Below, in pieces: positions 17,653-26,698 of a stretch of DNA of 64,000 bases. Below the pieces are notes generated by a model. The model did no database searches. It worked only from the letters and a program-made list of their open reading frames with translations, and was not told the DNA's origin. The stretch is from the NCBI RefSeq assembly GCF_001957125.1, contig NZ_MPHJ01000007.1, positions 186,001 to 250,000 of the forward strand. The letters are read 5' to 3'. Position 1 is the stretch's first letter; each line of letters opens with the position of its first letter. This DNA comes from Shewanella sp. UCD-KL12 (lineage in GTDB: Bacteria; Pseudomonadota; Gammaproteobacteria; Enterobacterales; Shewanellaceae). A program made the translations under genes and the position numbers.

Positions 17653-18564
17653 ATGACAACTGATTCGCCTCTTTCCCGTATAGAGAAGGTACTGGAGTAT
17701 ATTCATGGGCATTTGGACCAAACGCTCTCCTTAGAGGAACTTGCAGCGCAGAGCTGTTGGTCACGCTGGCAGCTGCAACGTGTATTTCAAAGCCATACAG
17801 GGCAAAGCGTTGCTCAGTACGTGCGTGAGCTTAAGTTAAGCTTAGCTGCGGAGCGAGTGTTGGCGGGTAAGGAGCGCATGTTGGATATTGCCTATGAGTT
17901 AGGGTTTAACTCTGAGGTCAGTTTTAGCCGTGCTTTTAAACAATTTTTTGGTGCGAGTCCAAGAGAGTACAAGTTACGAGGGCTAAGGGTGGGACTAAGA
18001 AACCCACTGGCTAAGTTGTCAGGTGATGTTGAGGCTCATGCACTCAATACGGCGTTTTTGCAAACTCGTATTGAGCATAAGCCTGCTTTTGAGCTTTATG
18101 GCGTTTCATCTCCATTTAAAGGCTTACTCTCGGATGCGCCAGATTTTGCTACCATAGTGCCTGAAACTTGGCAGCGATTTCATCATGAAGTTGGGGGGCT
18201 CGATATCTCCTCTGCTGATTTAATCGGTGTTGTGGATACTCATATCCAGCTTGCCGATGAATCACAGCTTAATTATTGGGCTGGTTTTGAGCGTTCGGCT
18301 TGTCATGAAGGCTCGAATATTGAAGTGATTGAGTTTGATCGCTTATCTATCCCTTCACAAGAATACGCCGTGGTCTCCTATGAAGGCGAGGTCAGTGGTT
18401 TTGGCCATATAGTTGAGTGGTTAATCTGTCATTGGTTACCTGATTCAGCCTATTTAGGTGTTGAAGGTTTTGAGCTAGAGCATTATGGCAAAGCTTTGAA
18501 ACTGGATAATGATCAGCCGAGATCCTTAATGGAGTACTGGCTTCCCGTTAAGAAAAAATTGTGA
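17653..18564 (+). CDS. AraC/XylS-family regulator with GyrI-like effector domain
   Basis: 303 residues. The DNA-binding part is N-terminal: RIEKVLEYIHGHLDQTLSL begins the first helix-turn-helix, and ERMLDIAYELGFNSEVSFSR with AFKQFFGASPREY forms the second. The C-terminal half (about 130-303) resembles a GyrI/SOUL-type effector-binding domain, as in Rob. AGGAGG precedes ATG 17653 closely. It lies just upstream of, and in the same direction as, the siderophore receptor gene but is separated by a Fur-box promoter. It may be a local regulator of iron uptake; this is inference. Rob-like proteins answer to many small hydrophobic ligands, so the signal cannot be named. Confidence 0.88.
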   Translation: MTTDSPLSRIEKVLEYIHGHLDQTLSLEELAAQSCWSRWQLQRVFQSHTGQSVAQYVRELKLSLAAERVLAGKERMLDIAYELGFNSEVSFSRAFKQFFGASPREYKLRGLRVGLRNPLAKLSGDVEAHALNTAFLQTRIEHKPAFELYGVSSPFKGLLSDAPDFATIVPETWQRFHHEVGGLDISSADLIGVVDTHIQLADESQLNYWAGFERSACHEGSNIEVIEFDRLSIPSQEYAVVSYEGEVSGFGHIVEWLICHWLPDSAYLGVEGFELEHYGKALKLDNDQPRSLMEYWLPVKKKL

Positions 18565-18660
18565 TTTCAGTCCCGATCTGGTCACTTCTATTTAGATTTA
18601 CCCTTCCTATGCACCAAATTGTTAATTTTCTCTGGCTCAAACACTATAATATCCACGTCT

Positions 18661-18679
18661 GATAATCATTCTCATTTAT
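18661..18679. promoter_or_regulatory. Fur box upstream of the siderophore receptor operon
   Basis: GATAATCATTCTCATTTAT matches about 14 of 19 positions of the consensus GATAATGATAATCATTATC and is followed by further TTCTCATCATT repeats. It lies about 60 bp before the receptor start, a typical position for Fe-Fur repression. Confidence 0.75.
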
Positions 18680-18740
18680 ATTCTCATCATTTACTGTCTC
18701 TTATTGATGAGAAGAATAACCCGAATTAGTAGAGGGCTGT

Positions 18741-20915
18741 ATGGTCTCAAGTAAACCTAGCAAAGTATTTCATCGCACACTTATAGCGACCGCAATCGGT
18801 GCATCACTGACACTGTCACAAGGTGTCAGTGCTGATGAGGTTGACGATTTGCAGATAGAGGTCCCTAAAATGGAGACCATCACTGTGCTAGGTCAGGCCT
18901 ACCGAAATACGGCAACTAAAACCTCTTTGACTCCGTTTGAAACGCCTCAGGGTGTAACTGTTATTGATAGCGAGCTGCTGCAGGAGCGCGGTGTTAAGTC
19001 GTTAAATCAGGCATTACGCTATGTGCCTGGAGTGACTACCGAGCAAAAAGGTGGCGCGGTGACTATGTATGACACCTTTAATATTCGTGGCTTTGATGTT
19101 AACCAAAGTTACTACGATGGCTTAGTACTTCAATACCTGAATGGCTGGAATCTACAGCCACAGATAGATCCGATTGCGATGGAGCAGGTTGAGGTATTTA
19201 AAGGGCCCACTTCAGTCCTTTATGGATCTATGCCACCAGGCGGCATGGTGAATATGATTGCCAAAACGCCACAGGCTTATAGCAATACTGAGGTTAACGT
19301 TGCTACTGGTTCACATAACTTAAAAGAAGCTTCAATCGATACCACAGGGCAGATTGGCGACAGCGACTTCTCCTATCGTGTTATCGCTTTAGCGCGCAGC
19401 AAAGATGGTCAGGTCGATCATACTGAAGAGGAGCGCTTTGTATTTGCGCCTTCGCTTGACTGGAACGTATCAGATAGCACCTATATTAACTTTAACCTCT
19501 ACTATCAAAACGATCCGTCAATGGGGATGAACTCATCGCTGCCATCATCAGGTATGATCTACGATAACCCTGCTGGCTCGACTTCAGCCTCAACCTTTGC
19601 GGGTGACAAGAACTGGTCGACCTTTGAGCGTGAGTTTTTGTTAGCGGGTTATAAGATTGATCATGAGTTTAATGACAGCTGGTCTTTTATGCAGAGCTTC
19701 CGTTATATGGATGCCACTCTGTATCAGGAGAATACTTACCATACTCAAGATAACTTTGATCCAGTTACTGGCGAGCTCGATCGTAATATTTATAGCACCG
19801 ATGAGTCTTCGACGGGCTACACCATAGATAACCAGTTATCAGGTAGCTTCACTACAGGCCGCGTCGAGCATAATGTGTTAGTTGGACTCGATTATCAAAA
19901 GCTAGACGGTGCTTCAGCTTACTCAGAGTTTGGTATGACGAGCCAGTTTGGTAGCTTCAATATCTTCAATCCAAACAATAATATGATTGACCCAACTCAG
20001 CTGCAATCAAGCTATACCGCAGTCGATAATGTAGAAGTTGAGCAGTTAGGTAGTTACTTCCAAGATCAGATGCGCCTCGATAACCTTATCGTTATTCTTG
20101 GTGGTCGTTACGACGATTACAGCTCTTCAAGTGAATACTCTGACGATTATGGTAACTCTGAGACCCAAGCAAATCATCAACAGTTCTCCTATCGTGTGGG
20201 AGCCATGTATGAGTTCGAAAGTGGTTTCTCACCCTTTATCAGCTACGCCACTAGTTTCGAGCCAGTTGCAGGTACAAGAAAGGATGGGACGACTTATAAA
20301 CCAGAGCTGGGTGAGCAACTTGAGTTAGGGGTTAAGTATCAGTCAGACGATCAGAGTAAAACGGTAGCGGTCTCGATGTTTAATATCGTTAAGAGTGATG
20401 CCTTAATGGCCGATCCTGATGATCCTTGGGGCGATAAACTGCAGGTGGGTGAGATACAGTCTCGTGGGGCTGAGTTTGAAGCTAACTGGTATGTAACAGA
20501 TAACCTTGAGCTTAACGCTAACTACACCTATATCGATATGGAGATCACTAAAGACAGTGGTAATGACTTAGAGGGCAAGAGCCCAATCTATGTTCCTAAG
20601 CATGCCGCATCACTTTGGACTAACTACTATTTTGAAGATGGCTTATTTAATGGCACTCGCTTAGGTGGCGGAGTGAGGTATGTCGGTGAGATGCAGATGG
20701 ATGCTATGAATACCGATATGGTTGAGTCATACACCTTAGTCGACCTGTCACTTGGCTATGACCTTAGCCAGATGAGTAGCAGCTTACTGGGCGCTAGCGT
20801 TAACTTAGTTGCCAATAACCTGTTTAACGAAGAGTACTACACCTGCTATGACTCAGTGAACTGCTGGTATGGCGCCGAGAGAAACATTGAGCTGAATTTT
20901 AAGTATAACTTTTAA
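18741..20915 (+). CDS. TonB-dependent siderophore receptor
   Basis: 724 residues: signal peptide, plug domain and 22-strand-type barrel, ending in the outer-membrane C-terminal pattern (ELNFKYNF). The plug starts with a TonB-box-like stretch METITVLGQAY. It carries FETPQGVTVIDSELLQERG, VPGVTTEQKGG and QVEVFKGPTSVLYGSMPPGG, all standard for ferric-siderophore receptors of the FhuE/FcuA/FpvA group. Together with the FhuF-like reductase and Fhu-type importer downstream, a hydroxamate-type siderophore is the likely ligand. It imports the ferric complex across the outer membrane using TonB-ExbBD, which are not in the window. Repression by Fur is indicated by the upstream box. Confidence 0.94.
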   Translation: MVSSKPSKVFHRTLIATAIGASLTLSQGVSADEVDDLQIEVPKMETITVLGQAYRNTATKTSLTPFETPQGVTVIDSELLQERGVKSLNQALRYVPGVTTEQKGGAVTMYDTFNIRGFDVNQSYYDGLVLQYLNGWNLQPQIDPIAMEQVEVFKGPTSVLYGSMPPGGMVNMIAKTPQAYSNTEVNVATGSHNLKEASIDTTGQIGDSDFSYRVIALARSKDGQVDHTEEERFVFAPSLDWNVSDSTYINFNLYYQNDPSMGMNSSLPSSGMIYDNPAGSTSASTFAGDKNWSTFEREFLLAGYKIDHEFNDSWSFMQSFRYMDATLYQENTYHTQDNFDPVTGELDRNIYSTDESSTGYTIDNQLSGSFTTGRVEHNVLVGLDYQKLDGASAYSEFGMTSQFGSFNIFNPNNNMIDPTQLQSSYTAVDNVEVEQLGSYFQDQMRLDNLIVILGGRYDDYSSSSEYSDDYGNSETQANHQQFSYRVGAMYEFESGFSPFISYATSFEPVAGTRKDGTTYKPELGEQLELGVKYQSDDQSKTVAVSMFNIVKSDALMADPDDPWGDKLQVGEIQSRGAEFEANWYVTDNLELNANYTYIDMEITKDSGNDLEGKSPIYVPKHAASLWTNYYFEDGLFNGTRLGGGVRYVGEMQMDAMNTDMVESYTLVDLSLGYDLSQMSSSLLGASVNLVANNLFNEEYYTCYDSVNCWYGAERNIELNFKYNF

Positions 20916-20940
20916 TTTTTTGCTTAAGTCATCATAACCT

Positions 20941-20972
20941 GGGAGGTGCAGCTAAGCTGTAACCTCCCTTTA
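20941..20972 (+). terminator. Hairpin between receptor and reductase genes, possible attenuator
   Basis: GGGAGGT (20941-20947) pairs with ACCTCCC (20962-20968), with an inner CAGC/GCTG stem, and is followed by only three T. It may partially terminate, so that the receptor is made in excess of the importer, or it may protect the receptor mRNA end. Confidence 0.55.
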
Positions 20973-21004
20973 GCAATATAGTCTAACGCGTGTTGGAGAG
21001 TGTT

Positions 21005-21718
21005 GTGAGCCAAGCTGTAATGAAGCAACTGTTTGATCAATGCCAACAGGCAACACCTTATCTAAAGGGGGAGCTTGGTAGTGCTGGTAGGGGGATGATC
21101 AGTGGCAAACAGTCTAACCTGCCTGAGATTAAATCTCTCTATCGTGATCTGCAAAGCAATACATTAGAAGCTGGCAAGGTATATTGGCTAACCCGTAGTT
21201 GGGATTTGCTGACGTGGCAGCCGCTCTATCTGGCATTTGTCGCTATCTATAATATGAAATCCCTGCCCGATCTACGTAATATGTCCCAGCACAGTAAGCA
21301 GGGGTTAGTTGCAGGCTTTCGTTTCGACGACACGCAATGCGCCAAGGGTGATTATGAGTGTCTTATTCTGCAGGCGGGCCAGCAATTATCTAAGCTGTTT
21401 GAGCACTACAGAGCTGAGTTAGATCTGTGGGTTCGCTGTCGACCAGGATTTGTGCAGCATCTCGTTGCCGATGCGATTTTAGCTAGGCTACTTGAGGTGC
21501 AAAAGCAGCACTGTCAGATGTCAGATAAGTTTATTCTACATCATGCTAAATTGTGGCTAACAGCATTCAACATCTCCGAAAAGCATCTATCTTCGCTATA
21601 TATCTCTAAACTGGATAGCAAGTTAGCCTTGAGCCGTACTAGCTGTTGCTCGGTATATAAAACTAAGTCAGGCAAAGTGTGTGACAACTGCCCGCGACTA
21701 AAACAGAAGAGCCATTAA
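21005..21718 (+). CDS. FhuF-like siderophore-iron reductase ([2Fe-2S])
   Basis: About 237 residues, ending in the FhuF signature: two adjacent cysteines, ten residues, then C-x2-C (CC-SVYKTKSGKV-CDNC), which binds a [2Fe-2S] cluster. FhuF-type proteins reduce the ferric ion of imported hydroxamate siderophores in the cytoplasm so that iron is released. GTG 21005 has GGAG 6 bases before it and is preferred to the GTG at 20990. The stop overlaps the ATG of the ABC ATPase by one base, so the two are translationally coupled. The N-terminal two thirds are only weakly conserved in this family, as is usual. Confidence 0.85.
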   Translation: MSQAVMKQLFDQCQQATPYLKGELGSAGRGMISGKQSNLPEIKSLYRDLQSNTLEAGKVYWLTRSWDLLTWQPLYLAFVAIYNMKSLPDLRNMSQHSKQGLVAGFRFDDTQCAKGDYECLILQAGQQLSKLFEHYRAELDLWVRCRPGFVQHLVADAILARLLEVQKQHCQMSDKFILHHAKLWLTAFNISEKHLSSLYISKLDSKLALSRTSCCSVYKTKSGKVCDNCPRLKQKSH

Positions 21719-22485
21719 TGTATCAATTAAGCGGTGTTAAAGTTATCCGTGGTGAGCGCACCATTTTGGATATTGAAGCCTTATCAATCGACCCACATGC
21801 CTTAACCGTCGTACTTGGGCACAATGGTTCAGGTAAGTCGACCTTAGTTAATTTGCTCGCAAATCAATTTGCACCGGAATCTGGCCAGGTAAAACTGGAC
21901 GGCAAGGCGCTATCAAGTTTTACCCCTAAGCAGCTTGCACAAACGGTGGCATACTTGCCGCAAAAGTTACCTGAAGTGGCTGGCTTAAATGTGACTGAAC
22001 TTGTGAGGTTAGGGCGATTTCCATGGCGTGGCACCTTAGGGCGTTGGCGCAAAGAGGATAGTGATATTATTAATGATGCGATGCGAGAAACAGGCGTCGA
22101 GCAGTTTAAAGATACCTTGGCAGATCAACTTTCCGGTGGTGAACGCCAACGTACTTGGGTGGCCATGTTGCTTGCCCAGCAAGCGGATCTACTTATTCTT
22201 GATGAGCCGACCTCTGCATTGGATATTCAACATCAGTATCAATTAATGGAACTATTGAGTGAGCTGAATAAAAATACTGGTAAAGGGGTGATCGTCATTT
22301 TGCATGATCTCAACTTAGCCCTGCGTTATGCCACACACACAGTGGCACTTAAATCAGGCAAGGTTGCTTTCCAAGGTAAGGTCGATCTGCTGCAAGATGA
22401 GCAGCTGCTGTCGGATCTGTATTCAACCCCGGTAAAACTGATTGACCATCCAGAGCAAGACCACAAAGTGGCTGTTGTATGTTAG
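21718..22485 (+). CDS. Iron-siderophore ABC importer ATPase (FhuC/FecE type)
   Basis: 255 residues with a complete ABC ATPase set: Walker A GHNGSGKST, Q-loop (YLPQKLPE), signature LSGGERQR, Walker B LLILDEPTSALD and switch His (ILHDLNLAL). Best fit is the FepC/FhuC class that powers vitamin B12 and siderophore import. It works with the fused permease and binding protein encoded next; the genes overlap by 1 and 7 bases, giving a tightly coupled operon. Confidence 0.93.
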   Translation: MYQLSGVKVIRGERTILDIEALSIDPHALTVVLGHNGSGKSTLVNLLANQFAPESGQVKLDGKALSSFTPKQLAQTVAYLPQKLPEVAGLNVTELVRLGRFPWRGTLGRWRKEDSDIINDAMRETGVEQFKDTLADQLSGGERQRTWVAMLLAQQADLLILDEPTSALDIQHQYQLMELLSELNKNTGKGVIVILHDLNLALRYATHTVALKSGKVAFQGKVDLLQDEQLLSDLYSTPVKLIDHPEQDHKVAVVC

Positions 22486-23453
22486 CTTGTACTCGCTTAA
22501 TGGCATCTTTTGCTCTCGTGACGCTATTGTCACTCCTATCCCACTCAAGTTTTGCTAGCATCACTGTTGAAGATAGCCGTGGCCAACAACAGCTAACAGA
22601 AATTCCCACCCGAGTTGCAGCCCTGAATTGGGATGTTGCCGAGCAAGTGTTAGCGCTGGGTATTACCCCCATAGCCATGCCAGATATTGATGGCTATCGT
22701 GAGTGGGTGATGAAACCTGCTGTGCCAGATTCCGTGTTAAATATCGGTACCCGTGTCGAGCCTAACTTTCAAAGGCTAGCGGCACTCAAGCCAGATCTTA
22801 TCATTATTGCATCCCCGCAATTAGACTTGCTGCCTCGGCTTGAACAGATCGCGCCAGTACTTTTTTACCAAACCTACAGTGAACATCATGACAATGCTCA
22901 AGCGGCTATCGATAATTTTAAGCTGCTGGCTAAGGCGTTAGGCCGTGAACAGTTTGCTGAAGCAAGGTTGGCTGAGATGGGGCGTAAAATCGACAAAATG
23001 AGGCTGCAACTTGAGCAGGCTTATGCTGGCAACTTGCCAAAAGTCACTAGTTTTCGTTTTGCTAGCATGACCTCTATCTATCAGTTTGGTGATAATTCAA
23101 CGGCACAATATGCACTCTCTTTACTTGGGATAGAACCTGCCATTGAACAGAGTAGAACTCAGTGGGGGGCAAGGCAAAAACGGCTTAAGGATCTACATTA
23201 TATCGATGACGGTATCGCGCTTTATTTTAAGCCTTTTGCACAAGAGGCTGAACTAGAGTCGAGTGTCATGTGGCAGGCGATGCCGTTTGTTCGAGGCAAA
23301 CGAATGAATAGTATTGAGCCAGCTTGGAATTACGGCGGAGCAATTTCGATTGAGTATATGGCACAAGCGTTAACGCGCAGCTTGTTAGAGATAGCGCCCG
23401 TACAGCTAGAAGCATCTAGCCAATTAACAGCCAAAGGTGAGTTAGCCCAATAA
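22479..23453 (+). CDS. Periplasmic iron-siderophore-binding protein (FhuD type)
   Basis: 324 residues with a signal peptide (SFALVTLLSLLSHSSFA). The type III binding-protein fold is seen as VAALNWDVAEQVLALGITP and LAALKPDLIIIASPQLDLLP. A long central helix (AEARLAEMGRKIDKMRLQLEQAY) links the two lobes. It receives the ferric siderophore in the periplasm and hands it to the permease. The start overlaps the ATPase gene by 7 bases, and its stop overlaps the permease start by one base. Confidence 0.92.
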   Translation: MLACTRLMASFALVTLLSLLSHSSFASITVEDSRGQQQLTEIPTRVAALNWDVAEQVLALGITPIAMPDIDGYREWVMKPAVPDSVLNIGTRVEPNFQRLAALKPDLIIIASPQLDLLPRLEQIAPVLFYQTYSEHHDNAQAAIDNFKLLAKALGREQFAEARLAEMGRKIDKMRLQLEQAYAGNLPKVTSFRFASMTSIYQFGDNSTAQYALSLLGIEPAIEQSRTQWGARQKRLKDLHYIDDGIALYFKPFAQEAELESSVMWQAMPFVRGKRMNSIEPAWNYGGAISIEYMAQALTRSLLEIAPVQLEASSQLTAKGELAQ

Positions 23454-25456
23454 TGCCACGCGACCAAATTATTCGTTATTTTAGTACTTTTGCGCTCTTA
23501 CTTCTGCTTGTGGCTATTTCGGCTCAGGTGGATACCCAGATCTCTTTATCGAGTCAGTGGGAGTTGCTAAAAAACTTCTCCCAAAGGCAACTACTGGCTA
23601 ACAACTTTGATGAGATTATGTTTGTTGAATCTCAGCTTCCACGCATCGTGATGGCGATTCTAGTTGGTGGCATGCTAGGGCTAGTGGGCAGCTTGATGCA
23701 GCAACTGACTCAAAACCCCTTGGTGTCCCCCCTCACTTTAGGTACAGCTTCAGGGGCTTGGTTGGCCTTAGTTATTGTTAATGTGTTTTTCCCCAGTGCG
23801 GTAGGTGAGTATGCCTCTTTTGCCGCTATGCTGGGCGCCATGTTAACCCTAGGTTTAGTGATTTTAATTGCTGGCATTCGTAACATGTCTGGCTTGCCTG
23901 TGGTGTTAGCAGGTATGGCGGTCAATATTTTGCTGGGCGCAATAGCCACAGCGATCATTTTGCTCAACGATCAATATGCCAAAAACTTGTTTATCTGGGG
24001 CGCTGGGGATCTAGCGCAAAATGGCTGGCAGCAGGTGCAGTGGTTATTGCCAAGGCTATCGGTCGCAGTACTGATTTTTATCTTTGCACCGCGAATATTA
24101 TCTCTATTGCGTATGGGGCAAGCGGGGGCAGCAGCTCGCGGGCTTAATATTATTCCAGCCTTTCTAGGTCTATTTGCTATTGGATTATGGCTTGTCGCCT
24201 CCTCAATTACTGCAGTTGGAGTGATAAGTTTTATTGGGCTATTAGCGCCTAATATTGCCCGTCAGTTAGGCGCTAGAACGCCTAAAGATGAGCTGTTTTT
24301 TAGTATGTTACTTGGCGCACTAGTGCTGGTCGCCACCGATGCCTTAGCCATGTTGATGAGTGTCTACACTTTCGACCTTGTGCCTTCGGGAACCGCTGCA
24401 GCCTTGATTGGTGCACCTGCGCTAATCTGGTTTACCAGACGAAAAATGGGGGCGCAAGATCAGTTATCTCTGTCGCTGCCTAAGAGCCGTTATCAGATGG
24501 CCTCCAAGGCACTGCCTTTGATGGCATTATGCTTACTGGTCCTCACGATCATCTCTTTGTTTATCTCTAAGGCAACCGTAGAACAGGAGGTTGTTTGGTT
24601 GTTTTCACTGCCCGATGCTTTCGGGTGGGAAGTGCGCTGGCCAAGGCTGTTGACCTCAATGGCAGCGGGTGCAGGCCTTGCGGTGGCTGGAGTGCTATTG
24701 CAAAGGCTTATCTATAATCCGTTAGCGAGTCCGGATATTTTAGGTATCTCAGCGGGAGCGACATTAGCTCTCGTTGGTGGAAGTATCTTCCTTGGGCTTA
24801 ATATCTTCGAAGGGACAACCTCTCTTGCCTTTATTGGCAGTATGTCGGTACTTGGCTTGTTACTTATCTTAGGTAAGCGCCATCAATACGCGCCATCTAT
24901 GTTGATATTAACCGGTATTGCTTTAACCGCTTTAATAGAGGCTATGGTGCAGTTTGCCCTTGCTCGAGGTGATGAAACGTCTTATACCATTTTAAGTTGG
25001 CTTGCAGGGTCGACCTACCGTGTGACACCACTATCAGCATTGATCTTGACCGCATCTGTGGCGCTGCTCATTGGTTTTGCTGTGATTACTGTACGTTGGT
25101 TAACGCTTATCTCTACCGGGCGAGAGTTTGCTAAAGCGCGGGGGCTCAATGTTCCCAAAGCCTTTTTATTACTGCTCTGCTGTGTGGCACTGCTTTGTGG
25201 CGCCGTGACGGCAACCATGGGGCCGGTCGCTTTTGTAGGCCTGCTTGCGCCCCATATGGCGGTGATTCTAGGTGCTAAAAGAGCGGAGTTACAGATCCCA
25301 GTAGCAGCTATGATAGGAGCGGGTTTGATGATTTTTTCAGACTGGTTAGGGCAAAACCTAGTTTATCCATCGCAAATTGCGGCAGGTACTTTGGTGGCCA
25401 TCGTTGGCGGACTCTACTTTATCGCCTTGCTGATACAAGGAAGAAAAGCGGCTTAA
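23453..25456 (+). CDS. Fused two-domain iron-siderophore permease (FhuB type)
   Basis: 667 residues made of two FecCD-type halves of about 330 residues each, roughly 20 TM helices. Both halves carry the conserved LPRIVMAILVGGMLGLVGSL / WPRLLTSMAAGAGLAVAGVL start. Each also holds a cytoplasmic coupling region that ends in a GxIxFIGLLAPNIAR-type motif, seen as GVISFIGLLAPNIARQLGA and GPVAFVGLLAPHMAVILGA. The single-chain fusion is typical of FhuB, whereas most siderophore importers use two separate permeases; this supports hydroxamate specificity. It is the last gene of the operon and is followed by a perfect inverted repeat. Confidence 0.94.
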   Translation: MPRDQIIRYFSTFALLLLLVAISAQVDTQISLSSQWELLKNFSQRQLLANNFDEIMFVESQLPRIVMAILVGGMLGLVGSLMQQLTQNPLVSPLTLGTASGAWLALVIVNVFFPSAVGEYASFAAMLGAMLTLGLVILIAGIRNMSGLPVVLAGMAVNILLGAIATAIILLNDQYAKNLFIWGAGDLAQNGWQQVQWLLPRLSVAVLIFIFAPRILSLLRMGQAGAAARGLNIIPAFLGLFAIGLWLVASSITAVGVISFIGLLAPNIARQLGARTPKDELFFSMLLGALVLVATDALAMLMSVYTFDLVPSGTAAALIGAPALIWFTRRKMGAQDQLSLSLPKSRYQMASKALPLMALCLLVLTIISLFISKATVEQEVVWLFSLPDAFGWEVRWPRLLTSMAAGAGLAVAGVLLQRLIYNPLASPDILGISAGATLALVGGSIFLGLNIFEGTTSLAFIGSMSVLGLLLILGKRHQYAPSMLILTGIALTALIEAMVQFALARGDETSYTILSWLAGSTYRVTPLSALILTASVALLIGFAVITVRWLTLISTGREFAKARGLNVPKAFLLLLCCVALLCGAVTATMGPVAFVGLLAPHMAVILGAKRAELQIPVAAMIGAGLMIFSDWLGQNLVYPSQIAAGTLVAIVGGLYFIALLIQGRKAA

Positions 25457-25470
25457 GTGAAGAAGTTTCT

Positions 25471-25498
25471 AGTTCCTAGGTAATAGTACCTAGGAACC
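25471..25498. terminator. Perfect inverted repeat between convergent genes
   Basis: TTCCTAGGTA (25473-25482) pairs with TACCTAGGAA (25487-25496) around ATAG. No T-run follows on either strand, so it is at best a weak bidirectional terminator. The core AGTTCCTAGG recurs at the 3' end of menE (about 31472-31483), hinting at a dispersed repeat. Confidence 0.45.
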
Positions 25499-25505
25499 TA
25501 AACAA

Positions 25506-25790
25506 TTAGCTGCTCTTTGCTAATTTTTGCATTACTTGGCTACGGTACTTGAGTAAGCTAAATATGCCGAAGGCGAATACGCTAAAATAGTCAGACTTTT
25601 TTAAGGTTAAAAGTGACTTGAACAGAGTATGGAAGATGACAACTTGAAAGCAGTGCATGAAGATGGTTATTGCTAACAAGATATTAAGTATAACGGCGAT
25701 ATTACCTGTAAAAGGTGCCATTAAGTTGTAAGCCATTATAAGCCAAGCAAATAGTGTTGCTGCCTTACCTGCCATAATAAAAAACTGCAT
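25506..25790 (-). CDS. DUF1145 small inner-membrane protein (YhhL-like)
   Basis: 94 residues with hydrophobic helices (AATLFAWLIMAYNLMAPF and IAVILNILLAITIFMHCFQVVIF). It resembles the DUF1145 family, and E. coli has the member YhhL directly downstream of rsmD as here. Function unknown. The frame extends upstream to 25913 over the rsmD end, but ATG 25790 follows an AGAGAAG site and gives the family's usual length, so the extension is rejected. It is probably co-transcribed with rsmD, with a short iterated 7-bp sequence between them. Confidence 0.8.
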   Translation of the reverse strand: MQFFIMAGKAATLFAWLIMAYNLMAPFTGNIAVILNILLAITIFMHCFQVVIFHTLFKSLLTLKKSDYFSVFAFGIFSLLKYRSQVMQKLAKSS

Positions 25791-25819
25791 AAACTTCTCT
25801 CTTAATCGATATGTTCTTT

Positions 25820-25847
25820 CGTAACTCGTAACTCGTAACTCGTAGCT
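25820..25847. repeat. Short tandem 7-bp repeat after rsmD
   Basis: CGTAACT is repeated three times (25820-25840), with a fourth variant CGTAGCT touching the rsmD stop codon. Possibly a slippage-prone microsatellite; no function seen. Confidence 0.85.
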
Positions 25848-26428
25848 TAAGGCTGATATTGATATAAGCGGTATATAACCTGACCGGCTTTTTTCTCTTT
25901 CAGCTGTACCCAATTAGCAGGTACCTGAAGTTGAGCTTGTTCACTTTCAGTTTCTACATAAACTTGGGCATTTTCATTCAGCCAACTGTTTTCATCGATC
26001 AGTTGGATACTTTTTTCAGCAAGCCCTTTTCTGAAAGGGGGATCGATATAAACGATATCGAAACCTTCACTAGGCGCTACGGCTAATAGTTTAAGCGTGT
26101 CTCCCTTGACGACCTCTGCAGTCGCTGGATCACACTTAAGTGTTTGAAGATTCTTTTTTAGTTGCTCGGCGGCGCTAGCCTGCAGCTCAAAAGCCTTCCC
26201 GTAGCTGGCGTAGCGAGATAGTGATTCGAAAAACAGTGCACCACTGCCACCGAAGCAATCTAGGACTCTGGCACCAGCAAGATCGCCAGCAAGCCAGTTA
26301 AATAGGGTCTCTCTGACTCTATCAGTTGTAGGGCGTAAGCCTTCAAGGTCTTGTATAGGTAAACGACGTGAACGCCATTGACCAGAGATGATACGGACCT
26401 GTCCGCTTGCGGGTCTATTTTTTGCCAT
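25847..26428 (-). CDS. rsmD: 16S rRNA (guanine966-N2)-methyltransferase RsmD
   Basis: 193 residues. Conserved family text: RIISGQWRSRRLP at the start, LRPTTDRVRETLFNWL, the SAM-binding LDCFGGSGALFFESLSR and the catalytic DPPF motif (YIDPPFRKG), which places the target guanine N2. It methylates G966 of 16S rRNA in the 30S assembly intermediate. The position divergent from ftsY, with a DUF1145 gene downstream, matches E. coli. Confidence 0.96.
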   Translation of the reverse strand: MAKNRPASGQVRIISGQWRSRRLPIQDLEGLRPTTDRVRETLFNWLAGDLAGARVLDCFGGSGALFFESLSRYASYGKAFELQASAAEQLKKNLQTLKCDPATAEVVKGDTLKLLAVAPSEGFDIVYIDPPFRKGLAEKSIQLIDENSWLNENAQVYVETESEQAQLQVPANWVQLKEKKAGQVIYRLYQYQP

Positions 26429-26616
26429 TTTTTCCTGCCGATGCAGCTGTGATGTTGCCCTAAGCGAGAAAGTGATAGACTGTCTCGCTAATTTGAGTCG
26501 GCTATTTTACCCGAAAGCTTACAAGAATAGTGAAAACCTCAGGCTATCCTTTAAAATTTGTGCAGTTTAGCTGCATATAACCTTGTGCCTGCAGGTTAAT
26601 TTTTCTCACTATTGGG

Positions 26617-26622
26617 TATAAT
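26617..26622 (+). promoter_or_regulatory. Candidate -10 element for the ftsY operon
   Basis: A perfect TATAAT stands 77 bp before the ftsY start in the rsmD-ftsY divergent region. The -35 region (GGTTAA at about 26594) is poor, so the promoter may need an activator or be read less efficiently. Confidence 0.5.
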
Positions 26623-26698
26623 AGCGGCCATAAAGAGATCCCAAAATCATAGTGGGATAGAGAATTTTTTGATCGTTAGTTGAGCACTGGACGTACAC

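Noticed and set aside
25791-25913. N-terminal extension of the DUF1145 protein
   Set aside because: It would read through the CGTAACT repeats and the end of rsmD; the internal ATG has a ribosome site and gives the normal family length.
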